A DNA stretch of 19,676 nucleotides from DATMNR01 sp963702765 (GCA_963702765.1 CAVPEB010000045.1:1-19676); one strand, 5' to 3'. Shown: positions 6,286 to 15,237, counted from the first letter of the stretch. Numbers and translations: made by a program. Notes: generated by a model not told the origin, from the letters alone.

Positions 6286-7830
6286 ATGCCTCACCTCAAA
6301 CTTGACCAATCCCTCATAGACGAAGCTCGGACATTGGCAACGCACATTGTAGCGCCTACCATTGGCTACATTAGCGCTCACACCACTACCGCCATTGAGC
6401 GCACAACGTTACGCTTAATCGGAGTGGATGGAGTTGACGAGGAAGATGTTCCTTTGCCTAATCGCGTCGTGGATAGCGCCTTGCCTCTCCTGCCTGGTGG
6501 TATCTTACGACCATTTGTGGCAGCCATGCTTTCACATCGGTTAGATACGCAAGCCACTGCCGAAGCCATTGGACGGGGGCAGATAACCCTGAAAGAGGCC
6601 AGTGTGGACGATGCATTACATCCCATGATCGATACCGAGGTGCTCCATCTAGTACGAGAAGGAGTAGCGCGCATTCGAGTACAATGTGTTGAACGTGCGT
6701 CAATGGTGACAGAACTGGGTAATCCCGAGACCCCCTGGCTGTATGTCATCGTTGCTACGGGTAACATTCATGAAGATATCGTGCAATCACAGGCAGCTGC
6801 TCGGCAGGGAGCCGATGTGATCGCCGTTATTCGCTCAACCGCTCAGAGTCTGCTCGACTACGTACCTTACGGTCTCACAACTGAGGGCTTTGGGGGTACC
6901 TACGCAACGCAGGCTAATTTTCATTTAATGCGAGCTGCATTGGATGAAACGAGCCACGAAGTTGGTCGCTATATTCGCCTAACCAATTACTGTTCCGGTC
7001 TCTGCATGCCAGAAATTGCCGCGATGGGTGCGTTAGAGCGGTTAGACATGATGCTCAACGATGCCCTATATGGAATCATCTTCCGCGACATCAATATGAA
7101 ACGCACGCTTGTCGATCAACTATTCTCACGGCGTATTAATGCAGCTGCAGGCATCATCATTAATACAGGCGAAGATAATTATTTGACAACCGCTGACGCT
7201 ATTGAAGCCGAACATACGGTTGTAGCCTCGCAGTTTATCAACGAGCGTTTTGCGCAGATAGCGGGTATTCCACCAGAACAATTGGGCCTCGGCCATGCCT
7301 TCGAAATTGACCCCTCAACGCCAAATCACTTGCTCTATGAGATAGCCTCGGCACAATTGATACGTGATTTATTTCCAGGTTATCCTATAAAGTATATGCC
7401 TCCAACCAAACACATGACTGGGGATGTCTTCCGCGGACATGTTCTTGATAGCTTTTTCAATTTTGTGGGAGTGCTTACTGGGCAAGGCATTCAACTATTA
7501 GGTATGCCAACCGAGGCAATCCATACGCCGCTTTTGCAAGATCGTTTCCTCTCCATTCGCAGTGCATCCTATGTATTTAACGCAGCTCGTGATCTAGGTA
7601 ATCAATTTGACTGGCGTGAAGATAGCCTTGTAGCGCGCTGGGCAAATCAAATTTTACGTGAAGCAGTTGAGCTTTTACAAGAAATTGACAGACTTGGCCT
7701 CTTTTCAGCATTGGAAACCGGTCTTTTTGCTGACATCAAACGTTCACCTGAAGGAGGGCGCGGGTTAGAGGGGGTAATTCAAAGAAACGACCGGTATTTT
7801 AATCCTTTTTATGAAGCGTTGCTGGCTTAA
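6286..7830 (+). CDS. kamD: Lysine 5,6-aminomutase, alpha subunit (KamD)
   Basis: 514 residues, the usual length for the family. With the beta subunit KamE it forms an adenosylcobalamin- and PLP-dependent enzyme moving the terminal amino group of D-lysine or L-beta-lysine to carbon 5, a step of lysine fermentation. The family signature is strong throughout: HTTxAIERTTLRLIGVDGVDEEDVPLPN, YVIVATGNIHEDIVQSQAAARQGADVIAVIR, QSLLDYVPYG, TTEGFGGTYATQANFHLMR, YCSGLCMPEIAAMGALERLD, NTGEDNYLTTADAIEAEHTV, LGLGHAFEIDP and KYMPPTKHMTGD. The PLP lysine and cobalamin-binding motif belong to KamE, which is not in this window: the next gene is on the other strand, its stop overlapping this one in a shared TTAA. 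The start fits the ribosome-binding site and the pseudogene's N-terminus. Confidence 0.94.
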   Translation: MPHLKLDQSLIDEARTLATHIVAPTIGYISAHTTTAIERTTLRLIGVDGVDEEDVPLPNRVVDSALPLLPGGILRPFVAAMLSHRLDTQATAEAIGRGQITLKEASVDDALHPMIDTEVLHLVREGVARIRVQCVERASMVTELGNPETPWLYVIVATGNIHEDIVQSQAAARQGADVIAVIRSTAQSLLDYVPYGLTTEGFGGTYATQANFHLMRAALDETSHEVGRYIRLTNYCSGLCMPEIAAMGALERLDMMLNDALYGIIFRDINMKRTLVDQLFSRRINAAAGIIINTGEDNYLTTADAIEAEHTVVASQFINERFAQIAGIPPEQLGLGHAFEIDPSTPNHLLYEIASAQLIRDLFPGYPIKYMPPTKHMTGDVFRGHVLDSFFNFVGVLTGQGIQLLGMPTEAIHTPLLQDRFLSIRSASYVFNAARDLGNQFDWREDSLVARWANQILREAVELLQEIDRLGLFSALETGLFADIKRSPEGGRGLEGVIQRNDRYFNPFYEALLA

Positions 7831-8715
7831 GGCAAAGATCTAGCTTCGGCTATCAGTTTCGCGAGTTCTTCCGGACGCTGCAGAGGTATATCATGCACTG
7901 TATTTTGCATAACCACTAAACTTATATCTGGCCTCACTTCTTGAATGTGCGCAATGCCTTGTTTACGCATTTTCATAAATTCTTTCATCGATTTATTCGT
8001 CGGCTGCTGATCCGCGACAATAAGCGTAATCGGGCATTGTACTTTCCGAAAGAGATCGAAGGTTGGTTGATCCCACATAGCACCAATAATTTGCAGGTGA
8101 TTTTCATAGTCCAGGCGTGGAGCAACAGTATCATCTTCTCGCAATTGCACAATTTTCAAGACGCTCTCCTCTAGCTCCGAAGACCATTGTTCACCAAGAG
8201 GACTTTTGCGATAATACGAAAGAAAGGATTTCACGCGGTGTGCCTGCGAAACGGGGTGGTGCCAGATCCTTTATTGCCTGTTCCCGTGACCAACCAGGCC
8301 TTGTCGATAATTGATTGGTTGCACCGTCAACAAGCACTAGCGCGTTTACCTTTTCAACATGCACTGCTGCATATTGCAGAGCAACCATGGCCCCCCATGA
8401 ATGACCAACCAAAATAGGATGTTTTATTTCAAGAGCAGCAATAGCAGCTGCGTCATCGGCAAGAATTGTGGCAAAATCATATCCCGAATTGGGTTTTTCA
8501 CTTTCTCCATGCCCACGTTGGTCAAGAGCAGTTACGGTATAGCCGTACCTGTTCAGTTGGGGCGCTACCAGATTCCAGATATGAGCTGAAGATGCCAGGC
8601 CATGTAACAATAGAATGGGGGGTAGTGTGGGATTATTATCAGGCGTCCACCAACGACGATAGTGAATTTGCAGCCCATTAGCTGTTACAAAGCCATCTTC
8701 AGTCTGGGTAGGCAT
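7827..8715 (-). pseudogene. Alpha/beta hydrolase, broken by one frameshift
   Basis: Serves no assignable substrate; the fold is alpha/beta hydrolase. The N-terminal part (8715 down to about 8225) shows the oxyanion loop LLHGLASSAHIW, LDQRGHGESEKP and nucleophile elbow VGHSWGAM. The C-terminal part (about 8233 down to 7827) is in another frame and carries the acid-residue strand LIVADQQP and the catalytic-His region VHDIPLQRPEEL. The two join near the run ATCCTTTCTTTCG (minus strand, about 8219-8231); removing one base there gives a continuous protein of about 295 residues, normal for the family. So this is either a fresh mutation or a sequencing error. Upstream gene spacing does not suggest an operon. 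Confidence 0.85.
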
Positions 8716-8881
8716 TTGGAATATTGCTCCTAATATTATTTATATTAGTCAGTTCACAAAAATCTATAGACACAAAGGGCATCACGACCATGAATTCGTT
8801 ACTTCATTCTTTCCATGGCAGTGATACCCCCGGTATCTGTTTCGCTTAACTTATGTATGGTACTGGCTTGACCTTCACAAC

Positions 8882-9304
8882 TTAGACATAATGCTGAAAG
8901 TCATCACCAAGTTCGAATTCGTCCTCCTCAAAATCTTTTTCATCATCATATTCGTCCAGGTAACTTAAATCGGGAGCATTTGTCGAATATGACTCCGATC
9001 GAATCTTGATCGTCGGGTTTACGAGCGGGAAAGGCCTCAACCCACTCAACTCGACAGGGCCGCTTAACTGCGATTTGTTAGCTGGAGAACCTTCGCGCAC
9101 CAGCACTTCTTCTCCCCATGCCATCGACTCAAAGCCCAGACGACGTAAATCCATCACCATTCCGGGCCACGTGTCTTCTGCATCAACCGCCCACCAATCT
9201 TGTCCCATTACACTCAAAGGCCGAACTCGCAAAGGCCGGTTCAGGTCGCCTAGAGTAGCCAATAACGTCGTACGTTTCTTTTCGGCTTTATTCATGATTG
9301 GCAA
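8882..9304 (-). CDS. Unknown small protein with acidic C-terminal tail
   Basis: 140 residues, family not recognised. The N-terminal two thirds looks globular (LLATLGDLNRPLRVRPLSVMGQDWWAVDAEDTWPGMVMDLRRLGFE, then a Pro-rich stretch), and the last 30 residues are strongly acidic (DEYDDEKDFEEDEFELGDD). No signal peptide or membrane segment is visible, so it is probably cytoplasmic. The TTG at 9304 is preferred over the ATG at 9295 because AAGGGA lies five bases before the TTG but fourteen before the ATG. It stands alone between the hydrolase and the desaturase. Codon structure and length support a real gene, but no function can be given. Confidence 0.6.
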   Translation of the reverse strand: MPIMNKAEKKRTTLLATLGDLNRPLRVRPLSVMGQDWWAVDAEDTWPGMVMDLRRLGFESMAWGEEVLVREGSPANKSQLSGPVELSGLRPFPLVNPTIKIRSESYSTNAPDLSYLDEYDDEKDFEEDEFELGDDFQHYV

Positions 9305-9614
9305 AACCGTCCCTTCTGTACTAGAACAATATTTGCATTGGTCCTTCCCACTAACACCTGAAGAAATTACATTGTTTATTCTTCACTAAACACTATTCCA
9401 TTTCAGGTTCCATACAAGGAATACAATGCTTATATTTAAACATACCACATGAATCAATGAATGTGCCAATGATTACTTACAGGTACGTAAAATTATACAG
9501 CGTGGATGATTTTGATACATGTCTTTAGCATTTCAAAGCAAGGACATATCTATAGAAATCTTTCTCAACTTGACGCACGAAACCATAGTGTTAAGCATGG
9601 GTCGATTAACGCCG
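9305..9614. other. Intergenic stretch, no feature recognised
   Basis: About 310 AT-rich bases between the unknown small gene and the end of the desaturase gene, both on the minus strand. It must hold the promoter of the small gene. No convincing hairpin terminator, repeat or RNA gene is seen. Confidence 0.5.
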
Positions 9615-10511
9615 CTAGACAAGTGTATTCTCAGGTACCATCTCTACATCTATAGAATTTGGCAATTCAGTCCCATATTCTATCTTCTTACTAGAATAAC
9701 GAGCACGCATGGCTGGCGAGACACGATACACATCACTTACGAGACCAACGCGTTCAAGTGTCCAGATTACATAACCGGATAGATCAAATTGCCACCAGTG
9801 AAGTCCATGAAAAGCCGAACGTGGGAACGCATGATGGTTGTTATGCCAACCCTCACCAAAACCTAAAAGTCCAACTACCCATTCATTGCGACTCCTGTCC
9901 CTCGTTTCAAACTCCCGTTTACCAAAGGTATGACATACGGAGTTGACACTCCAGGTGATATGGTGTGTAAAAAAGATTTGCACAAGACCACCCCATAAAA
10001 GTCCAGTCCAACCACCAATGGCAAATGGAATGGCTAATGAGAGAATCACCCATAGAATGAAGGTGCTACTCATAAAGACAACCATTGGATCTTTCACCAG
10101 ATTGCGACAATATACATTAGGGTCAGCATCAGTTATATTAAACATCCAACCCAAATGCGCATGCCAAAAACCCTCGACAGGACTATGGGGATCACCATCA
10201 CGGTCGGAGTGCGCATGATGCTTGATATGAGTAGCAGCCCATTCCAGTGCAGGGCCTTCTACTGCCATTGAACCAAATGCAAGAAAGATGAACTTGACAA
10301 CTGGATGGGGTTGGAAACTACGATGTGTGAGCATTCGATGATAACCGATAGTGATGCCAAGGCCAGCAATCACATTAAATGTTATCAGCAGCGCAATATC
10401 AGTCCAATTTACCGCACGCTGCCATAATAATGCTATTGCAAGAAGCGTTGCCAGAAAGGGCAAAACAACAACAACAAGCATCACAACTTTTTTTATTGTA
10501 AGGGAACGCAT
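9615..10511 (-). CDS. Membrane fatty acid (acyl-CoA/acyl-lipid) delta-9-type desaturase
   Basis: 298 residues from the ATG at 10511. Introduces a double bond into long-chain acyl groups, using a di-iron centre held by conserved histidine boxes on the cytoplasmic face. All three boxes are present: H58-RMLT-H63, H95-IK-H98-H99 (then AHSDRDGDPHSP) and H223-NN-H226-H227, plus H183/H184. Hydrophobic segments at about 8-30, 37-55, 70-88 and 145-180 match the family's membrane topology, and GEGWHNNHHAFP is a stearoyl-CoA desaturase hallmark. The start is set by GGAGG five bases upstream; a longer in-frame reading back to 10574 lacks such a site. It follows the permease gene on the same strand by 82 bases. 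Exact regiospecificity cannot be read from sequence. Confidence 0.92.
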   Translation of the reverse strand: MRSLTIKKVVMLVVVVLPFLATLLAIALLWQRAVNWTDIALLITFNVIAGLGITIGYHRMLTHRSFQPHPVVKFIFLAFGSMAVEGPALEWAATHIKHHAHSDRDGDPHSPVEGFWHAHLGWMFNITDADPNVYCRNLVKDPMVVFMSSTFILWVILSLAIPFAIGGWTGLLWGGLVQIFFTHHITWSVNSVCHTFGKREFETRDRSRNEWVVGLLGFGEGWHNNHHAFPRSAFHGLHWWQFDLSGYVIWTLERVGLVSDVYRVSPAMRARYSSKKIEYGTELPNSIDVEMVPENTLV

Positions 10512-10533
10512 GAAAACCTCCGCTCTTTTTACA

Positions 10534-10549
10534 CCACTCAAAAAAGTGG
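10534..10549 (-). promoter_or_regulatory. Small hairpin before the desaturase RBS
   Basis: CCACT 10534-10538 pairs with AGTGG 10545-10549 around a six-base loop. On the minus strand the loop is T-rich (TTTTTG) and the hairpin stands a few bases before the desaturase ribosome-binding site. It could be a weak attenuator or part of the leader; evidence is the dyad only. Confidence 0.25.
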
Positions 10550-10593
10550 AACAGTAGTAAGAGCGGAAAAACAATCTTTTTGTTTCAATGCGT

Positions 10594-12099
10594 TTATCTC
10601 GTAGTTGTTTCAGGTTCGCCTTCTGGAGGAATAATCTGTAAAACTTTAGGGCGCGTTATAAGCATCCAGAAGAAGTAAATAAGTCCAATACCGAACATAA
10701 TAAGAGAATAAACCCATGGAGCAGCAAACTGTTTGTCGCGGAAGATTGAGAGTTCAAAAAGCAGCCATACGAGCGATAAAATGATGATCGGCCACTCCCA
10801 GGCACCCAGGCTGAATCCATGAGTCGCTGGCAATTTGCGCCGAGCATACATATAAAGCACAACAGTGGCAAGATAAATAATCGCTGGCAACAAGGTCGCT
10901 GCGCTGAACAGGTTAGTCAGTGTATTACTCTGGCTTGGGACGAGAATGCCTAGCAAGGCAAAGACTGCCAACACTACCACAATCAGAATGCCGCAGAATA
11001 ATGTGGCAGCAATAGGAGAACTGGTCTGTCTACCTACTCTCCTCAACAGTGAATACCCCGGGAAACGTTCGTCTCGTGACATTGCCCATGTCAAACGTGT
11101 AACAGTAATAAAGATTACAAGACCACATGCAAAAATAGAGAAAGTGACGAATACCAGGAAGATGTCACCGACCACAGTGCCCAGCATCTGAGTGACGATA
11201 TCAGCAACGGGAGTTGCTGAGGCAGTAAGAGCCGCGATGTCTTGCGAAGCAAGGTTAAGCGCAATAAGAAATGCAAAGCCAACAACACCACTCAAGAGTA
11301 CTGAAAACCACATCGCAGTGGGCACTGTTCTATGAGCGTCCTGTGTTTCTTCTGCAAGGTTAGCTGCTGCTTCGAATCCTACGATAGTAAAAGCTCCCAG
11401 CAAAAATGAGAGCATGAATGGGCTATCGGTTGTAAGCGTACCGAATCCGAACCAGGGTGAAGGTGCGCTACCTGTGCTAAATAGATGGCCTGGTTGCAAC
11501 ATTCCTCGCACAGCCCCAACTATCACCAACAGTAAGGTCAACCCTACAATACCAATGATCTCAGTACCAACCGCTGCATTATTAATTCGTGTTGACCAAA
11601 TGGTAGAAAACATTATGAGCAGCATCTGTACCAATATCACAATTGTTGTAGCAAGCCACGCATTTTGAGGAGTCTCTGTATACTTAAAGAGACTTGGTAG
11701 AACAGTTGCTGATACTGCATAATCGACAGCAACTACATCTACTATCAAGAAGATAAAGGAAATCCAACCAATGAGCCATCCAACTTTGGGATTTGCCAAG
11801 CGCGATACCCATTGATACGAATAACCTGCAAGGGGCATCCGAGATGCCAACGTAGCAAAAACCAACGAAACAAATAACTGACCAATAATCACCAGTGGCC
11901 ATGTCCAGATACCAAGTGGCCCACTATTGATCAGAACAAACCCATATGTAGTGAAAATGCCAGTTGTGATGGAGATGAATGAGAAACCTATGGCAAAGGA
12001 GGCAAAGCGTTTGAGTTCACGTCGAAATTCTTGCTGGTACCCATATTTTTGCAGAGCTTCTTCGGCGTAACTACCCTCAGGGTTTTCAGCGAGCGACAT
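10594..12099 (-). CDS. APC-family amino acid permease
   Basis: 501 residues with about twelve transmembrane segments, typical of the amino acid-polyamine-organocation superfamily. Segment 1 carries the substrate-binding pattern FSFISITTGIFTTYG; segment 6 carries FTIVGFEAAANLAEET, and the following loop TWAMSRDERFPG is the conserved APC motif. Overall layout resembles eukaryote-like and bacterial GABA/choline-type permeases (LAGYSYQWVSRLANPKVGWLIGW), but the substrate cannot be assigned. The start is ATG 12099 because AAAGGAG sits seven bases upstream and the charged cytoplasmic N-terminus begins there; an in-frame extension to 12225 overlaps the upstream gene and lacks a site. It lies 43 bases after the CoxG-like gene, so the two are probably cotranscribed. 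Confidence 0.9.
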   Translation of the reverse strand: MSLAENPEGSYAEEALQKYGYQQEFRRELKRFASFAIGFSFISITTGIFTTYGFVLINSGPLGIWTWPLVIIGQLFVSLVFATLASRMPLAGYSYQWVSRLANPKVGWLIGWISFIFLIVDVVAVDYAVSATVLPSLFKYTETPQNAWLATTIVILVQMLLIMFSTIWSTRINNAAVGTEIIGIVGLTLLLVIVGAVRGMLQPGHLFSTGSAPSPWFGFGTLTTDSPFMLSFLLGAFTIVGFEAAANLAEETQDAHRTVPTAMWFSVLLSGVVGFAFLIALNLASQDIAALTASATPVADIVTQMLGTVVGDIFLVFVTFSIFACGLVIFITVTRLTWAMSRDERFPGYSLLRRVGRQTSSPIAATLFCGILIVVVLAVFALLGILVPSQSNTLTNLFSAATLLPAIIYLATVVLYMYARRKLPATHGFSLGAWEWPIIILSLVWLLFELSIFRDKQFAAPWVYSLIMFGIGLIYFFWMLITRPKVLQIIPPEGEPETTTR

Positions 12100-12142
12100 T
12101 GATCTACTCCTTTCGATAATTTGATACGAGGAAGAATGAGAT

Positions 12143-12598
12143 CTACCGTCTGTTGGGTTTGTTAAACAGCTTTGTGACGTTGTCAGTAAATTCCCTTGAG
12201 AATTTGCGGGCAATGAGACCCGCAACCGTCTCTCCTACACCAGCCAGCCGACCAAGCATAGTGATTTCCATTGTATACACGATTTTTGTCTTGTTGTTGA
12301 TAGGCACCAGATCAATGGTCACTCGATTACGGAAAGACCCGGATACTGAATGAGGATCGCCAGACAGTTCTCCTACCAGGTGACGAGGCTTCTGTGCTTC
12401 AAGTATCGTACCTTTAGCTTTCGAGCGAATAGTCATGAATGGCACTTTAACCGCAAGTATCGCCTCATAATGCGTATCATCCAGTTGCCTTGCTTTTTCG
12501 AATCCAGGCATGACTTTGCTGAACTGAGTCGGGTCTATGAACATACGCCATACCTCTTCCTGTGATGCGTTGACGGTTATAGCGCCTTTAAGTTTCAT
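12143..12598 (-). CDS. CoxG-like SRPBCC-domain protein
   Basis: 151 residues of the START/SRPBCC fold, closest in style to CoxG, the carbon monoxide dehydrogenase subunit G family. Visible: MKLKGAITVNASQEEVWRMFIDPTQFSKVMPGFEKA at the start, the YEAILAVKVPF strand, and the long C-terminal helix LAGVGETVAGLIARKFSREFTDNVTKLF. CoxG proteins tether or help mature molybdenum hydroxylases; here no cox subunits are adjacent, so the role may instead be lipid or ligand binding. GGAGG lies six bases before the ATG. It is probably the first gene of a minus-strand operon with the permease. Confidence 0.82.
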   Translation of the reverse strand: MKLKGAITVNASQEEVWRMFIDPTQFSKVMPGFEKARQLDDTHYEAILAVKVPFMTIRSKAKGTILEAQKPRHLVGELSGDPHSVSGSFRNRVTIDLVPINNKTKIVYTMEITMLGRLAGVGETVAGLIARKFSREFTDNVTKLFNKPNRR

Positions 12599-12645
12599 TG
12601 TCTACCTCCAACAAGAAATAACACACCTCCTTTGTTATAGAAAAC

Positions 12646-13818
12646 TCAACTGTACTTCTTCAAGAAACGCTCCATACGAACCAGAGCCTCTTCAAGCTTA
12701 TCGTAAGCTGTACAATACGCGCAACGTATATACCCTTGACCACTGGCGCCAAAAGAGCTGCCTGGTACGACTGCAACCTGCTCTTCCTTGAGCAACTTTT
12801 CGGCAAATTCCTCATCCCCCATACCAGAAACTTCAATAGACGGGAAAGCATAAAAAGCCCCACGAGGTTCGCAACAGGTTAATCCAATGCGATTAAGGCC
12901 ATCGACAAACATACGGCGGCGGCGGGCATAATCATCGTGCATCATCTGTACATCTGCCTCACCATGGCGTAAAGCCTCCAATGCAGCTTCCTGTGGCGCT
13001 GTACCGGCACACATAATGGCATATTGATGAACTTTTAGCATAGCTTCTAAAATATTCGCAGGGGCGGCAACATAGCCAATACGCCATCCTGTCATAGCAT
13101 AGGCCTTAGAAAATCCATCCAGCAAGACGGTTCTTTCACGCATGCCAGGCATCGCAGCAATACTTATATGCTCAGCATTGTAGACGAGACGACTATATAC
13201 TTCATCAATGGCTACAAGCACATCTCGCTCTATAGCAAGTTTCGCAATGCCCTCCAGTTCAGTCTTTGACACAACAGCGCCAGTAGGATTGTTAGGATTC
13301 CCAATCAGTATCATCTTAGTACGCGGGGTAACTGCTGCTACAATCTCATCAGCTCGCACTCCAAAATCATACTTTGCATATGTTGGGACGGGTACAGGCT
13401 CACCTCCTGCGAAGATAATATCAGCTTCATAGGCTACATAACCTGGATCGGGAGAAATGACCTCGTCGCCAGGATCAATAAGTGTGCGCATAGCAAGATC
13501 TACACCCTCGCTCACGCCCACTGTAACGAGAATTTCAGTTTTTGGATCATAAGTAAGCCCATAACGACGATACAACATAGCAGCTATTTCTTCACGCAAT
13601 TCAAATATGCCGTAATTCGATGTGTAGCGTGTATGGCCCAATTCAATAGAACGAATGCCAGCCTGACGAATATGCTCTGGAGTAACGAAATCCGGTTCAC
13701 CTACACCCAGTGAAATCACATCTGGCATAGTGTTAATAATATCAAAAAATTTGCGAATACCTGATGGCTTTACTTTGCGCACTCGCTGCGACAGTACTTC
13801 TCGTTTGAGCGTATCCAT
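12646..13818 (-). CDS. PLP-dependent class I/II aminotransferase
   Basis: 390 residues, fold type I aminotransferase transferring amino groups between an amino acid and a 2-oxo acid in the cytoplasm. Motifs: SLGVGEPDF (36-44), YTSNYG, GNPNNPTG (173-180), DEVYS (205-209), the PLP-binding lysine K238 in GFSKAYAMTGWRIGY, and the substrate-carboxylate arginine about R365 in GYIRCAY. It resembles the aspartate/alanine (AspC, AlaA, PatA-type) subgroup; exact substrate is not assignable. AAAGGG about ten bases before ATG 13818 is a modest ribosome-binding site. It is probably separately transcribed, divergent from the nucleoside hydrolase. Confidence 0.93.
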   Translation of the reverse strand: MDTLKREVLSQRVRKVKPSGIRKFFDIINTMPDVISLGVGEPDFVTPEHIRQAGIRSIELGHTRYTSNYGIFELREEIAAMLYRRYGLTYDPKTEILVTVGVSEGVDLAMRTLIDPGDEVISPDPGYVAYEADIIFAGGEPVPVPTYAKYDFGVRADEIVAAVTPRTKMILIGNPNNPTGAVVSKTELEGIAKLAIERDVLVAIDEVYSRLVYNAEHISIAAMPGMRERTVLLDGFSKAYAMTGWRIGYVAAPANILEAMLKVHQYAIMCAGTAPQEAALEALRHGEADVQMMHDDYARRRRMFVDGLNRIGLTCCEPRGAFYAFPSIEVSGMGDEEFAEKLLKEEQVAVVPGSSFGASGQGYIRCAYCTAYDKLEEALVRMERFLKKYS

Positions 13819-13984
13819 AGATGAGTTACCCTTTCATTTTTGATCGAGCTGCCAACGGCTACAACACCATTGTTGCCTGTTTCTAAACTACTGTGGTAGT
13901 CTAAGGAAAACGCATTTGGCATCGATCTAGCCTCAAGCTCTTATTCAACCTCTTACGTTTCAATGTAACATAAAGAGAGATACA
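13819..13984. promoter_or_regulatory. Divergent promoter region with two small dyads
   Basis: This gap must contain promoters for both the minus-strand aminotransferase and the plus-strand nucleoside hydrolase. Two short dyads are visible: CAACA/TGTTG around 13862-13875 and ACTAC 13887-13891 with GTAGT 13896-13900. They could be operators, but no regulator is encoded nearby and no promoter hexamer is convincing. Confidence 0.3.
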
Positions 13985-14935
13985 TTGACAATGAGCCAGG
14001 TAGCATCAATATCGCAAAAAGAAGCAAGCCAATTTAACTCAAAAAAATATAAGGTTATAATTGATACCGATATTGGTGATGATATTGATGATGCTCTTGC
14101 CCTGGCATTGGCTCTATGTTCACCAGAAATTGATTTACTGGGAGTGACGACAGTTTTCGGCGATACACAAAGACGTGCATATCTTGCGGCTCACATTCTG
14201 GAAGTTTACCAGCATAAGGAAATTCCTGTTGCTGCAGGTCAACAAACTCCACTAATGTACAGACATAGACCCTCTGGCGTACCGCAGGCATCGATACTCG
14301 ATCCATGCATATCAAATGACACGCTTAGTCGATTGACTGCCCCTGAGCTGATCATTGAGACTTCTATGGCACACCATGGTGCTATCACTCTTTTCTGCCT
14401 CGGTCCACTTACTAATATTGCTACAGCTCTTTTGATTGAACCACGTCTATTTCTGGCCATAAACAATATTGTTATGATTGGAGGGACTACAGGCATTCCT
14501 TTGCCAGAATGGAATATGCGAAGTGATGCCCAAGCGGCGAAGATTGTACTGGCGTCCGGGATTCCAATCACACTTTTGGGATGGAATGTTACCATGCGAT
14601 GCCAGCTGCGTGAGAGCGATATCGAGAATTTACATTACCAACATTCTCCACAAACACATCTACTCAGCCAATTGCTCGCAGTCTGGCAAAGACATCGTCC
14701 TCGTTGGCATCCAAGGTTACCTTTTTTACATGATGCTTTATCGATTGTTGCCTTGTGTGCACCAGAACTCTTTCAGTTTGAAGTTATGACCGTGCGAGTG
14801 TTTACACGCGGATTTTTAAAGGGATGCATGTTGCCACGCATAATTGATGGACCTTTGATACACGGGGCTACCCGTGTAAAGAGTGCGGAAGTACGTGAAT
14901 GGATTATGCAGAGGTTACTAAACTTAGCAACGTAA
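13985..14935 (+). CDS. Inosine-uridine preferring nucleoside hydrolase family protein
   Basis: 316 residues. Cleaves the N-glycosidic bond of ribonucleosides for purine/pyrimidine salvage. The calcium-binding Asp cluster IDTDIGDDIDDA lies at 26-37; CLGPLTNIATAL (138-149) and IGGTTG follow; PEWNMRSDAQAA (174-185) gives the conserved Asn and Asp (N177, D181); and H249-D250 in FLHDALSIVAL is the catalytic histidine pair region. All are consistent with an active enzyme; the nucleoside preference is unknown. The start may be TTG 13985 (AGAGAG five bases upstream) or ATG 13991; the numbering uses the TTG. No partner gene lies in the same operon. Confidence 0.9.
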   Translation: MTMSQVASISQKEASQFNSKKYKVIIDTDIGDDIDDALALALALCSPEIDLLGVTTVFGDTQRRAYLAAHILEVYQHKEIPVAAGQQTPLMYRHRPSGVPQASILDPCISNDTLSRLTAPELIIETSMAHHGAITLFCLGPLTNIATALLIEPRLFLAINNIVMIGGTTGIPLPEWNMRSDAQAAKIVLASGIPITLLGWNVTMRCQLRESDIENLHYQHSPQTHLLSQLLAVWQRHRPRWHPRLPFLHDALSIVALCAPELFQFEVMTVRVFTRGFLKGCMLPRIIDGPLIHGATRVKSAEVREWIMQRLLNLAT

Positions 14936-14969
14936 GAAATGCAGAGACAGATTATACTGGTAATACAAG

Positions 14970-15197
14970 TGTTACAACTGATGCAAACATTCTTGATGAA
15001 AGGACACTTTATTGTTGATTTTACAATATTGCCCTGTTACAAATGATGCAACTGATGCAAACGTGATCATACTTATCACAAAATACGTTTTTCCACTCTT
15101 CAACAATCAAAAATATGCTCAAACTCAAAGCCAGTATGGCGAATGGTCAACAATTCTCAAAACTACCTGTTACAAGTGATGCAACTGATGCAAACGT
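14970..15197. repeat. Three copies of a TGTTACAA-TGATGCAAC repeat
   Basis: Copy 1 at 14970-14990 (TGTTACAAC then TGATGCAAACAT), copy 2 at 15035-15064 and copy 3 at 15168-15197. The longer copies read TGTTACAA, A/G, TGATGCAAC, TGATGCAAACGT; copies 2 and 3 differ at one position in 30 bases. Copy 1 lacks one internal TGATGCAAC-type unit. Irregular spacing (about 65 and 133 bases start to start) and no constant spacer rule out a CRISPR. They lie between the 3' ends of two convergent genes, so a promoter role is not obvious. Confidence 0.85.
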
Positions 15198-15237
15198 TAC
15201 AAATACTGATCTTCCAACACGCCATAGTAATTCAACC

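Noticed and set aside
15063..15110. Rho-independent terminator for the nucleoside hydrolase
   Set aside because: GTGAT/ATCAC gives only five base pairs and the T-run is some ten bases away, so the signal is too weak.
14970..15197. CRISPR array
   Set aside because: Only three copies, one shorter, with unequal spacing and internally repeated units; no cas genes.
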